From Brevirhabdus sp. (GTDB lineage Bacteria > Pseudomonadota > Alphaproteobacteria > Rhodobacterales > Rhodobacteraceae), in the NCBI GenBank assembly GCA_024637315.1, contig JAGXFH010000046.1, positions 1 through 45,587 of the forward strand: a stretch of 45,587 bases of DNA, written 5' to 3'. Every line of letters begins with the position of its first letter. Position 1 is the stretch's first letter. The position numbers and the translations under genes are program-made. Below the pieces are notes generated by a model, which was not told the DNA's origin, ran no database searches, and worked only from the letters and a program-made list of their open reading frames with translations. Shown piece after piece: positions 5,457 through 14,065 of this stretch.

Positions 5457-8360
5457 TCACAGCTTGCTCAGCCAGTCCCGTGCCGGATGCGACGGGTGCA
5501 TAACGTTCGTGTAATATGCCGCGTAAAGTTCTGCAAACCAGTCGCCCGGCGAACGGAACTGGGTTCCGGTAACGCCCTTGGTGCGGGCTGAGTAGTCATA
5601 GGATACCCACTGGCCGGGTGCCGTTTCGTGGATCGCCCGCTTGCCTATTCTTGCAGCGGCGGTCTGGCTGGCGCTGTTCCAGATCCTGTGCGCGTGCCCG
5701 ACGCTTTCCAGCCAGTTGAGGAAAGCGGCGTAGGGTGCCTGCCATTGCTTCGCCGCCTCTGGGTCCGACGTGCTGTCCGGTGGGACGGGCAGCTCGGGCC
5801 GCGTGCCGGACATCGCGCGTTCCGCAAAGCTGCGGTCGATCTTGAAATGCCGGGCGACGGTTCGCCCGATCTCCGACAGGTCGCTCCCGTGCACCTGCCA
5901 GCCGCCAAAATCCGGTTTGTGGCCATTGGCTTGCATGAATTTCTTGCGGCGATCAATGGCCCGGCCAAGTTGATGCATCGTCGCCCACCGCCCATAAGAC
6001 GGATTGTCGCCGCTGCTCGACGTCTTGCTGAGACAATCGGGGTCGATACGGCCCAACTGATCAGGATCGCCAATGGCGCTCAGCTCTCTGTCCAGCGGGT
6101 TGAAGGCCGAGGTGTAGACGACACCGCTGGCGCCGGGATGAAAAACCGGGCCAGGGCTGGTCGTGTAGTCATTGTCCTTTTCCCGCGCGGTATCGACCGG
6201 CTCGAACTGCAGCATGTCGCGGGTCTGTTCCGTGCCGCTGTCGGGGACTTCCGCGAGAACGCGATGGAGCTTACGCAGATCCGGTGCCGGGGCATTCGTC
6301 GCTGGGCCGGTCGCTTCGGCGGCGTTCACGTCGAGGCTAAACCGGGCGGCGATGAGTCCGGGCACCGCCTCGTCCGGCACTTCGGTGATCAGCGTGTCCA
6401 GCATGCGGCGGCCTTCGGGGCTGGCTGACAGGCCCTTCAGACTGGCAGGCGGTGGCAGCTTTCCGGCCCCGATAGCGGCGCGAATTTCAGAGCCAGCGAT
6501 CAATGCCTCGGCCTCGTTCAGGGCAGACCGCGCCTCGACAGGGTCGCCAGATCGCGCCGTGGCGATCAGGTTTTCGACCCCGGCATCGCCCCCAGACTTG
6601 CCAGACAGCTGCTTCAGCCGCTCGGCCAGCGTAACCGGGGCCGGGCGGGCCAGAAGTTCTGCGATGGCGGCCGGAACCGTCTTCAGGATCAAGGCCGCGG
6701 TGTAATGATCCCCTGCGGCCTCCTTGGCAGAGGCCTGTTCGATATCAGCCTTTAGGGAGGCGATGTCCGATGGGTATTCTGCGATCACTTCATCGGTTAG
6801 CCTACCAACCGCTGCATTCGCACCGTCCTTGAGAACCTTCAGCCCGGCTTTTGCCGCGACAATGTCCTGAGCGGCCTTGATGTCCCAATAGGCATCGGTG
6901 ATCAGCCGTTTCGCTTCGATCAGCGCGCCCTCGTCCAGCTTGCGTTCCGCCTTGGCGAGGCTGCCAAGGATTTGCGCCTTCTCCTTGCTGACAACCGGGT
7001 CTTTCAGCATTGCCAGCGGCCCGTCGCACCATTTGGCTTTCTTGGTCATCCACTCGTTGTAGTCCGCCTCGAACCGCTCTGACACATGCCGGAGTTCGGC
7101 CCGGGCGGCGATGATCACGGCATGGGTTGCGTGGATGTCTTCGAAATCCGGCGGCATGCGCGCAAAGGCGGTGTCTATGGTGGCCAGCCGGGCCTTCAGC
7201 CGCGCGGTCTCTTGTGCAACGCCGCGATAGGCGCTGATGGCGGCGAAGGCGACCGTGGCCTCGGACCTGGCGCGCTTGAAATAGGTCTTGCCGGCGGCTG
7301 TCAATTCGCCGCCGATCTCGTCGGCGATGGCAAGCGCCCTGGCGGCACCTTCCGGAGAGCGCTCGACATCGATACGCGCTGCGACAAGCCGTTTGGCGAG
7401 GCGGGTGGTGTCGAAGGCGAGACCGACGTTGCGCAGGCGGGCGGCCAACGCCTCATGGGCGGCGGTCCAGGCTGCGAGATCGGGCGGGGCCGGTGTTGTG
7501 CGCGCCTCAGGGGCGGGCTGATCTGCCTTGTCGAACGCGTCCGAGAGTTTCCTGGCGATCAGTGCAGCAGTCTTGTAATCGCCTTCTGTCGCCTTCTGCC
7601 TGGCCATGTCCATCGCGGCCGTCCACCTTTCGGCATTGGTGGAAGAGATGGCAAGGACCTGTTGCAGCCGGGCCTGCAGACGTGCCTCGACCTTGGCCCA
7701 GCCCTGAGAATTTGGTGTTGGTTTCGCGCCCGCAGCGGTGGGTCCAGGTTCGGGGGCAGGCTTTGGGGTGACCAGCGGTTTGATCTTCTTGGCGATGGTC
7801 AGGGCAGTCTTGTACTTGCCTTGAGCGGCGGCGGATTTGGCGCCCTGCCATGCGGCTTGTATCGCCGGCGCCTTGGGGTCCTTCGCGGCCACGACCCGGG
7901 CGATGGCATCATCGAAGGCCGGTTCCAAGTCCGCCCATTTCGCGGCCTTCTTTTCGGGCTTCGGGGCCGTGCGCCTCAGGATCTCCTTGGCGTCGCCACC
8001 GTCATCCTGACCGTCGCTGTCGATCGGCGTGCCGCTGTCCTCGAGAATGTCGACCTGCAAGGGCAGACCGAAATCGCGAAAGAACAGCCGCAACTGCCGG
8101 GCTGTGCCGGGCGGCGGCGGCTCGATACAAGTGAGCGTCAGGGTCTTGGCTTTCAGCCGGACATGGCCAGTGGTGATCTTGGTGGTCTCGCCTTCCTTCT
8201 TGACCTTTCGGCCCAGGACATCCGGTGACTTGCGCCGATGCATCGCGAAGACCGTCGTATCATGGTTCTGGCCCAGGCAGACCGCGAAATTGATCGCCCG
8301 CTTGCGTGCCACAGCCAACAGGCTTTTCAGCTCGTCGGTTTCTTCCTCGGTCCTATCCAT
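5457..8360 (-). CDS. Large T6SS-linked protein: shared N-domain, helical repeats, degenerate metallopeptidase-like C-domain
   Basis: A 967-aa soluble protein. Residues about 11-110 match the N-terminal domain of the 303-aa neighbour (K-S-P-D at 44-47). Residues about 140-280 hold two repeats with the motif (E/Q)-G-(D/K)-Y-K-T-A-x-x-I-A; a more distant copy (G-D-H-Y-T-A-A-L-I-L) lies further on within a long helical middle. The C-terminal about 270 residues look like an enzyme-type domain: H796-Q-L-G-R-A-I-D occupies the place of an H-E-x-x-H-x-x-D helix, followed by F-G-G-W and W-F-A-E-L-Y-A-A-Y-Y at 941-950. That pattern recalls gluzincin peptidases (HExxH plus a distal FAE), but the Glu and second His are gone. 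It may be an inactive or altered effector. It lies 63 bp after the YceI-OmpA gene and 21 bp before the CpXC gene. Confidence 0.8.
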   Translation of the reverse strand: MDRTEEETDELKSLLAVARKRAINFAVCLGQNHDTTVFAMHRRKSPDVLGRKVKKEGETTKITTGHVRLKAKTLTLTCIEPPPPGTARQLRLFFRDFGLPLQVDILEDSGTPIDSDGQDDGGDAKEILRRTAPKPEKKAAKWADLEPAFDDAIARVVAAKDPKAPAIQAAWQGAKSAAAQGKYKTALTIAKKIKPLVTPKPAPEPGPTAAGAKPTPNSQGWAKVEARLQARLQQVLAISSTNAERWTAAMDMARQKATEGDYKTAALIARKLSDAFDKADQPAPEARTTPAPPDLAAWTAAHEALAARLRNVGLAFDTTRLAKRLVAARIDVERSPEGAARALAIADEIGGELTAAGKTYFKRARSEATVAFAAISAYRGVAQETARLKARLATIDTAFARMPPDFEDIHATHAVIIAARAELRHVSERFEADYNEWMTKKAKWCDGPLAMLKDPVVSKEKAQILGSLAKAERKLDEGALIEAKRLITDAYWDIKAAQDIVAAKAGLKVLKDGANAAVGRLTDEVIAEYPSDIASLKADIEQASAKEAAGDHYTAALILKTVPAAIAELLARPAPVTLAERLKQLSGKSGGDAGVENLIATARSGDPVEARSALNEAEALIAGSEIRAAIGAGKLPPPASLKGLSASPEGRRMLDTLITEVPDEAVPGLIAARFSLDVNAAEATGPATNAPAPDLRKLHRVLAEVPDSGTEQTRDMLQFEPVDTAREKDNDYTTSPGPVFHPGASGVVYTSAFNPLDRELSAIGDPDQLGRIDPDCLSKTSSSGDNPSYGRWATMHQLGRAIDRRKKFMQANGHKPDFGGWQVHGSDLSEIGRTVARHFKIDRSFAERAMSGTRPELPVPPDSTSDPEAAKQWQAPYAAFLNWLESVGHAHRIWNSASQTAAARIGKRAIHETAPGQWVSYDYSARTKGVTGTQFRSPGDWFAELYAAYYTNVMHPSHPARDWLSKL

Positions 8361-8423
8361 CGCAGGGCACGGCGATGGAAGAGCGGATTTTGGAGCCTTC
8401 GCAGATCACCCCGAGCACCTGCC

Positions 8424-9479
8424 TCAGCTGTTGCCGACGGAAAACTCGATCCGCCGGTTCTGGCTGCGGCCCTTCGGGGTGTCATTCGACGCCACCGGGC
8501 GCTTTTCCCCAAATCCGAACGGGATCACTCGGCCAGATGCGATGCCCTTTTCAGCAAGAAAGGACACGACCGATGCAGCGCGACGTTCGGACAGCACCTG
8601 GTTCGCCTCGTCCGGTCCCAGGCTGTCGGTGTGGCCGCCGACCTGGATGACAAGACCGGGGCAGCGCTGGACAATGTCGGCGACGGTGTCCAGCAGCGGC
8701 CTGCTGGCGGCTGTCAGCCTGGCAGAGCCGGGCGCGAAGTAGATATTGCCGGAACGCGACAGGATCTCGAACCGCCCGACGCAGGCCTCCAGCGAGAAAT
8801 CACCCTCGGCCTCCAATGCCGCGCTGGCCGGTTTCTCTGGGGTTGCCGCAGCGGTCACGATCGCATCACTTCCGCCAGACAAGCGTTTGAAGATGAAGTC
8901 GAATGTCACGGTCGTTGATGGCACGATCTCGACGCTTGCGGCGTCCTGAAGCTTCTCCAGCCCCTCGGTCAGGGCAAAGTCCGAGACCGCCAATGTGATC
9001 GGCTCGTTGGTCGAGACCGCCACCAGATCATCGTCGATCAGGGTCAGGGCAAGGTCGGCCTCAAGCGTTTGGCTGATGCCATGCAGGCTGATCGTATAGG
9101 GCAGGACCATGCGCTTGCGCCGGACCTGCGACAGATCTGCGACATCGGCGGGGTCGATCTGAACCGTGATCGTCGCCTCGGGGAACTTGAATGTCTCGAA
9201 AAACAGAAATCGCATCCGGACATTGCGCAGATCAACCTTGGTGTCGACGCTATCGAGCAGGATATTCACGGTGGCCAGCCCGCTGGGTTCTATCGTCCCG
9301 GTGATCGTGGCAAAGGAGGAGGATTCGATCTTGGACTGGTTCTTCACCGACTGAAACCGCAGCGAAGAGGCTTCTGGCTCCAGCACCCAGCCGGGGTCAA
9401 AAGGGTTGTCCTGCGCCTGCACCAGCGTCGCAAGCGACACGGTTACCAGACATGCGATCAGTCGAATGAACTGCATCAT
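8424..9479 (-). CDS. Periplasmic YceI-like/OmpA-like fusion protein
   Basis: A 351-aa exported protein. The start is ATG 9479 or 9476 (ATGATG) with GAGGA just upstream; the frame opens 20 codons earlier. A signal peptide ends near A-Q-A. Residues about 25-200 have the YceI lipocalin-like pattern: S-S-L-R-F, D-S-V-D-T-x-x-D-x-R, F-F-E-x-x-x-F-P-x-A, L-H-G, and V-x-D-F. Residues about 225-345 are an OmpA/MotB peptidoglycan-binding domain: G-H-T-D-S-L-G, L-S-x-R-R-A, and N-R-R-I-E-F. The OmpA part should anchor the protein to the cell wall; YceI proteins bind isoprenoid-type lipids in known cases, but the ligand here is unknown. It heads a minus-strand unit with the 967-aa and CpXC genes and is divergent from the caspase-like gene. 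Confidence 0.88.
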   Translation of the reverse strand: MMQFIRLIACLVTVSLATLVQAQDNPFDPGWVLEPEASSLRFQSVKNQSKIESSSFATITGTIEPSGLATVNILLDSVDTKVDLRNVRMRFLFFETFKFPEATITVQIDPADVADLSQVRRKRMVLPYTISLHGISQTLEADLALTLIDDDLVAVSTNEPITLAVSDFALTEGLEKLQDAASVEIVPSTTVTFDFIFKRLSGGSDAIVTAAATPEKPASAALEAEGDFSLEACVGRFEILSRSGNIYFAPGSARLTAASRPLLDTVADIVQRCPGLVIQVGGHTDSLGPDEANQVLSERRAASVVSFLAEKGIASGRVIPFGFGEKRPVASNDTPKGRSQNRRIEFSVGNS

Positions 9480-9642
9480 GAAATCCTCATGGCCAAAAAA
9501 GACATAAGGAACTATTGCGCCGACGAGGGTCAAAAGCAATGATCACATCCAACTTGACCGGGTTGCCGGTCGCGCGCGAGGGGCAAATGCCATGGGTAAG
9601 ACCCGCCCAGATTCTGACATCGTTTTGGGATAGGAGAGGCGT

Positions 9643-11148
9643 GTGACGTTGATCTTTCGTATATCTCTCTGGTGGATTTGCCTGCTTGGCGCGGCTGCCC
9701 CCGCCTTTGCCGAGGAGCGGATTGCGCTGGTCATCGGCAACGGCGGCTATACGTCGGTGCAGCCGCTCGACAATCCGGTCAGTGATGCGAACCTGATCGC
9801 CGACACGCTGAAAGCGGTGGGATTCAGTGTCACCCTATTGACGGATGCGACGCAGGTCGAACTCAAAGCGGCGATCTCGACCTTCGGAAGCGATCTGCGG
9901 GCCGGAGGGCCCGATATGGTCGGGTTGTTCTATTATGCCGGGCACGGCGTGCAGTCCTTTGGCGCGAACTACCTTCTGCCGGTGGATACCAGTCTGACCA
10001 ATGCCGCCGATCTGGACCTTGTCGCGCTTGAAGCCTCGGCGGTGTTGCGCCAAATGGCCTCGGCGCGTAATCGCACGAATATCGTTATCCTCGACGCCTG
10101 CCGCAACAATCCGTTCGAGGCGATCCCGTCCTTGAACGACAATGGCCTGGCAGAGATGAAAGCGCCGACGGGCACCTATCTGGCCTATGCAACCGCGCCC
10201 GGTTCGGTGGCGCTTGACGGGGTGCAGCGCAACAGCCCGTTCACCAGTGCGCTGGCGGATGAGATGACGAACGAAGGGTTGAAGATCGAGGAGGTCTTCA
10301 AGAATGTCCGCGTCAAGGTAATCGAGGAAACCGATGGCGCGCAGACGCCTTGGGACACGTCCTCTATGACCAACGATTTCGTCTTCAAACCGGGCGTGCA
10401 ACTCACCCCCGAAGAGATTGAAGAGCAGCAATTGTGGCGTTCCGTGGAGCGGTCGCGAGACCCGGTTCAGATCACGCTGTTCCTGCGATCCTTTCCCAGC
10501 GGACGGCACCGCGCTGATGCCCGCGCGCTCTTGAGCGACGTGTTGCAGGAGGAGTTGAGCGCAGCACCTGAACCGTCTGCGGAACCGGACGTGGTCGCCG
10601 CCCCCGCGCCAGAGGTGACGTTGCCTGCGGACCGCGAAGCGGACCTGATCGAAAAGGCCCGGCAGACCGGTCTTGTGGAGGATTACGAGGCCTATCTTGC
10701 AGAGTTCCCGGACGGAGTGTTTTCAGAACTGGCGAAGTTCGAGATCGGAACATTGCAGGCCGCTGCAGCGGCGACGGCACCGCCTGAAGCGCAGTCCGTG
10801 CCGGAAGTTGCGGCGACGCCCGCCACGGATCCTGCAGCGGCACCTCAGGCGGGTGCGCCGGTTCTGTTTTCCGAACCGCTGCTGACCGGCGCGCCCGAGA
10901 TCGTCGGCAAGAGCATCGAGGACCTGGTTGCCGGTTCGCCGATCTTCCCGCCAATCGAGGGCATTCCCGAAGAGCTGTGGAAGGACCAGAGCTGCGCCAA
11001 TTGCCATGAGTGGACGCGCGAGGCCTTGTGTACGCAGGCGACGACCTACCTGTCGGCGTCGGCAAGCCGGTCGCTGGCCAAGCAGCATCCCTATGGCGGC
11101 ACGTTCAAGCAGAACCTCAGGCGCTGGGCCGAGGGCGGCTGCGAATAG
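9643..11148 (+). CDS. Secreted caspase-like (peptidase C14) protein with C-terminal CxxCH motif
   Basis: A 501-aa exported protein starting at GTG 9643 behind AGGAGAGG. A signal peptide (residues 1-23, ending A-F-A) is followed by a caspase fold: I-G-N-G-G-Y, catalytic His101 in Y-Y-A-G-H-G and catalytic Cys153 in D-A-C-R-N-N-P-F. Both catalytic residues are intact. The middle (about 260-430) is an acidic, Ala/Pro-rich linker with two short helical units. The last 60 residues hold C451-A-N-C-H455, two further Cys, and K-Q-H-P-Y-G-G. CxxCH is the haem-c attachment motif, but a zinc or disulfide role is also possible. It acts in the periplasm or outside; substrate unknown. Its end is 2 bp from the end of the converging TonB-like gene. 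Confidence 0.88.
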   Translation: MTLIFRISLWWICLLGAAAPAFAEERIALVIGNGGYTSVQPLDNPVSDANLIADTLKAVGFSVTLLTDATQVELKAAISTFGSDLRAGGPDMVGLFYYAGHGVQSFGANYLLPVDTSLTNAADLDLVALEASAVLRQMASARNRTNIVILDACRNNPFEAIPSLNDNGLAEMKAPTGTYLAYATAPGSVALDGVQRNSPFTSALADEMTNEGLKIEEVFKNVRVKVIEETDGAQTPWDTSSMTNDFVFKPGVQLTPEEIEEQQLWRSVERSRDPVQITLFLRSFPSGRHRADARALLSDVLQEELSAAPEPSAEPDVVAAPAPEVTLPADREADLIEKARQTGLVEDYEAYLAEFPDGVFSELAKFEIGTLQAAAAATAPPEAQSVPEVAATPATDPAAAPQAGAPVLFSEPLLTGAPEIVGKSIEDLVAGSPIFPPIEGIPEELWKDQSCANCHEWTREALCTQATTYLSASASRSLAKQHPYGGTFKQNLRRWAEGGCE

Positions 11149-11150
11149 GG

Positions 11151-12599
11151 CTACTGAGTCGCCGGCGATGTGGTGATGAAGAAATACACCCACTCGCCCT
11201 TGAAACCGGGATCGGCGGCGCGCGCCTCGGCGACGCGGGATTTCAGTTCGGCTAGATAGGCGTCGGCGGGTTCCATCAGCGGGCGCAGATCGTCAAAGAG
11301 CGGGGCCGAGGCGGCGAAGGCCACCGCGATCTCTTGCCCGAACGGCGGCCCGATGGTGATGTTCAGGCCCGCCCCATCTGAGTTGTCGGTTCCCACGCCG
11401 AAACCCGATTTCGCCGGATGCAGGACAAGCGGCACGGTTTCGTTCGGGATGAGATGGATCACCTGACCATCGGCGTCGAAGTAATCCACATAGACCACGG
11501 CATCATAATCGGGCGCGGTCAGATCGAAGGCCAGCCGCTGGCCCTCGGTAAAGCCGTATTCGCGGGCCTGCGCATTTTCGCCGACAAGCAGCGCATTGGT
11601 CAGCTGGTCGGTGGATTGCGGCAGTCCGGCATTGGCAATCGCGGCCAGCGCGCCGCATTGCGGGCGCGGCAGGTGCAACAGGCTGCCGGTCACCGGAATG
11701 CCAGCGCCGATCTGTTCACGGAGCGCCTTCAGGATCGGGGCTTGCAGGGCAGGGTCGGGAACGTGGCCGCGCAGTTCCAGCGCCCCGGTCTCGGGAATGA
11801 ACGTGGCGGTCAGCCGGGCACAGTCCGTGCCGGTCAGGATCGCCGCCAGCCCGTCGCGGACTTCGCCGGCATTGGCGCCAGAGGTCGCCAGATCGGCCGG
11901 CGCCATGAACGCCTGGATCACCGCCAACGAGGTCGGATCGGTGACGATGCGCTCGCCGAAATCCCAGGCCAGCGCGGCGGTGGTGTCCTCGGACGGCGGC
12001 GGCTGGCTGGGGATCGGCTGCGCCTGGGGAGGCTGGGGCGCGGCTGGAGTCGCGGGCGGCGATAGCGCGTCGGCCGGCAAGCCCGGCACCGGCGCCGCCG
12101 CGAGCATCGTATCCGGCAAGGGTTGGTCGACGGTTTCGGTGGCGGTCGGGTTGACGGTCGGGAGGGGTGCGCCGGGCAAACTGCTTGGGACGACTTGGGT
12201 GCCGGCCGGGCGGCTTGCCGCAAGCAAAGCGCCGGCTGGATGGCCTGACGCAACCTGCGCCCCGGTCGGGGTGTCCGCCGAAATTGCAGCGGTTTGCGGG
12301 ACAGTTTCGGGGATCCGATCGCCGTCGGTCGTCAGTCCGGTGGCTTTGGATTGCGGTACAGCGCCGGACCTCAGCGCGGTGCCCTTTGCACTTTTCTCGG
12401 CGGCGGTTTCACCGCTGGCTGGTTGCGCCACCGCATCCTGCTGAGCGACCTGATAGGCATCGAGTGTCATCTGCGTCTGCGGCCGGGGTTGCTGACTCAG
12501 TGGATCGGGCGCGACGGTCAGATCGAGAAACGCGAAGAAGGCGAGGTGCGCGAGAATAGAACCAAGCCCACCCAGGATCCATATCCCCGCCCCGCGCAT
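11151..12599 (-). CDS. TonB-like membrane protein with BON-like and DUF4384-like periplasmic domains
   Basis: A 482-aa protein starting at ATG 12599, which overlaps the stop of the preceding exbD-like gene (ATGA); the frame runs further upstream only as a shadow of that gene. One membrane helix (about 5-27) is followed by a long Pro/Ala/Thr-rich stretch (about 30-205), the layout of TonB and TolA. Residues about 245-325 look like a BON-like unit bounded by cysteines (C260, C315). Residues about 345-450 are DUF4384-like: Y-V-D-Y-F-D-A-D-G-Q-V-I-H-L-I-P-N-E at 370-387 and a later L-F-D-D-L-R-P. It is the last gene of an ExbB-ExbD-ExbD unit, so it is probably the force-transducing partner. The same BON-plus-DUF4384 pattern occurs in the kinase at 40700-42847. 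Confidence 0.85.
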   Translation of the reverse strand: MRGAGIWILGGLGSILAHLAFFAFLDLTVAPDPLSQQPRPQTQMTLDAYQVAQQDAVAQPASGETAAEKSAKGTALRSGAVPQSKATGLTTDGDRIPETVPQTAAISADTPTGAQVASGHPAGALLAASRPAGTQVVPSSLPGAPLPTVNPTATETVDQPLPDTMLAAAPVPGLPADALSPPATPAAPQPPQAQPIPSQPPPSEDTTAALAWDFGERIVTDPTSLAVIQAFMAPADLATSGANAGEVRDGLAAILTGTDCARLTATFIPETGALELRGHVPDPALQAPILKALREQIGAGIPVTGSLLHLPRPQCGALAAIANAGLPQSTDQLTNALLVGENAQAREYGFTEGQRLAFDLTAPDYDAVVYVDYFDADGQVIHLIPNETVPLVLHPAKSGFGVGTDNSDGAGLNITIGPPFGQEIAVAFAASAPLFDDLRPLMEPADAYLAELKSRVAEARAADPGFKGEWVYFFITTSPATQ

Positions 12600-13003
12600 C
12601 ACGATCGCTCCGGCGTGACCACAAGCACGACATCCAGGGCACCGACATGCTCGATCTCGGCAATGAGCGGCAGAATCCTGTGCAATTGCGCGTCGCGATG
12701 GGCGTTGATGCGGATCAGAACGTCGGGTGTTTCCGCGATCCGGGCCGTCAGCGCCGGGATCAGGTCCGCCTTCGCGATTGCGATGCCGTCCAGCGCCAGC
12801 GCGCCCGAGGCGCCGATCGACAGAGTGGTTCCGCCTGCGGGCATGTCGGCGCCGGTCAGCGCGGTCGCGGGCCGCACCTCGAACGGGGCGGTGGCATCCA
12901 TGCGTCCGATCAGCATGAAGAAGACCAGCAGAAAGAACACCACGTCGATCAGGGCGATGATTGTTTCGGGCATCTGCCGGGTCTGGGGACGGCGCAGCTT
13001 CAT
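12599..13003 (-). CDS. ExbD/TolR-like protein (second copy)
   Basis: A 134-aa protein with the ExbD/TolR layout: a short cytoplasmic N-terminus, one membrane helix carrying the conserved proton-channel Asp (A-L-I-D-V-V-F-F-L-L-V-F-F-M-L, D20), then a periplasmic domain of about 95 residues. Its start overlaps the stop of the first exbD-like gene and its stop overlaps the start of the TonB-like gene, so all three are translationally coupled. Having two different ExbD-type subunits in one unit is known for some Tol/Ton-like motors. It probably forms the periplasm-facing stator arm with the other ExbD copy. Confidence 0.92.
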   Translation of the reverse strand: MKLRRPQTRQMPETIIALIDVVFFLLVFFMLIGRMDATAPFEVRPATALTGADMPAGGTTLSIGASGALALDGIAIAKADLIPALTARIAETPDVLIRINAHRDAQLHRILPLIAEIEHVGALDVVLVVTPERS

Positions 13004-13413
13004 GGCCGCGCCTCAAGCCGGATCAGCCGTAGCCGGGTTGCCCCGGCCCGGGTGGCGATGTCCATCACCGTGACAAGCTGTTGCGTCGTGGCCGCCCCCG
13101 AGGGCAGGACGATCACGCTGGCAAGCGGGTTCTCTGCCAACCGTGCCTGGATCAATCCGGTCAGTTCCGCCGCATTCAGCGGCTGGCCGCGGATCTGCGG
13201 CTGGCCGTCGGCTGCAATGCGGATCAAAAGCGGCGCCGCGGCGTCTGCGGGCGCACCCGTCTGCGCCTCTTCGGCACTTTCGACCATCGGCATCATGTCC
13301 AGGTTGAGATAACTCGACGTGACCATGAAGAACACCAGAAGAATCAGCATGACGTCGATCATTGGTACCAACGAAATCAGGGTCTTGGCGGGTCTTGCGC
13401 GGCGTAGCAGCAT
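13000..13413 (-). CDS. ExbD/TolR-like protein (first copy)
   Basis: A 137-aa protein. The membrane helix L-V-P-M-I-D-V-M-L-I-L-L-V-F-F-M-V carries the invariant Asp (D20) that takes part in proton flow in ExbD/TolR proteins. A periplasmic domain of about 95 residues with the usual beta-alpha pattern follows, ending in a short basic tail. It sits 19 bp after the ExbB-like gene and overlaps the second exbD-like gene by 4 bp. With the ExbB-like channel it should make a proton-driven inner-membrane motor that works on the TonB-like protein at the end of the unit. Confidence 0.93.
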   Translation of the reverse strand: MLLRRARPAKTLISLVPMIDVMLILLVFFMVTSSYLNLDMMPMVESAEEAQTGAPADAAAPLLIRIAADGQPQIRGQPLNAAELTGLIQARLAENPLASVIVLPSGAATTQQLVTVMDIATRAGATRLRLIRLEARP

Positions 13414-13432
13414 GGCCTGTCCCTTTCCGCCC

Positions 13433-14062
13433 TCAAGTCTGGCTGTCGGTGTCCAGATCGAGGAAGAAGCGGCCGACAGCGCCTTCGATCATGTGGGCGG
13501 CGGCGTCGATCCGGGCGCTGAGCAGGGTCGCCGCGATCGCGGCCGGAATCGCCACCACAAGGCCGGCGGCGGTGGTCAGCAGGGCCTGCCAGATACCGCC
13601 GGCCAGAACCGAGGCATTGGCAGCCCCCTGCGCCAGCTCCAGCTCTTGAAACGACTGGATCATACCCAGAACCGTGCCGAGAAGCCCCAGCAGGGGAGCA
13701 ATCATCGCGACGAGTTCCAGCAGCCGGATGTGGCGCGACATCGCTTCTACCTCGGCATTGCCTTGACGTTCGACCTCGGCCTCGAGCGGGCCGCGGGGCA
13801 GGCCGCGCAGGGTGCCGTCCATGGCAAAGGCCGTCACCCGGTCTGCGGGGGATTTGCCGCTGGCCAGCAAGGTTCGGGCGGTCTCCCGTTCGCCGTCGGA
13901 CCATTTGGCAAAGGCGGCATCGCGCAGCTTGCCGCCGCTGCGCACAGGCAGCAGTTGCAGCGTCTTGGCGATGATGAGAATCACCGACAGCAGCGAAATG
14001 GCCAGCAGGATGACGATGATCGGCCCGCCGGTGCCAAGTGAGTCGAACAGGCCGCCGAACAT
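13433..14062 (-). CDS. MotA/TolQ/ExbB-type proton channel protein
   Basis: A 209-aa protein with three membrane helices: about 12-33, about 116-138 (P-L-L-G-L-L-G-T-V-L-G-M-I) and about 155-182 (A-L-L-T-T-A-A-G-L-V-V-A-I-P). The last two carry the family's conserved G-L-L-G-T-V and T-T-A-G-L motifs lining the proton path. A cytoplasmic loop of about 75 residues separates helices 1 and 2, as in ExbB and TolQ. It is slightly shorter than typical ExbB/TolQ. It lies 3 bp downstream of the small signal-peptide gene and 19 bp upstream of the first exbD-like gene. Confidence 0.95.
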   Translation of the reverse strand: MFGGLFDSLGTGGPIIVILLAISLLSVILIIAKTLQLLPVRSGGKLRDAAFAKWSDGERETARTLLASGKSPADRVTAFAMDGTLRGLPRGPLEAEVERQGNAEVEAMSRHIRLLELVAMIAPLLGLLGTVLGMIQSFQELELAQGAANASVLAGGIWQALLTTAAGLVVAIPAAIAATLLSARIDAAAHMIEGAVGRFFLDLDTDSQT

Positions 14063-14065
14063 CGC

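Noticed and set aside
7086-8228. Plus-strand open frame (380 codons) opposite the 967-aa gene
   Set aside because: Gly/Arg-rich shadow. The minus-strand gene is supported by the shared N-terminal domain and repeats.
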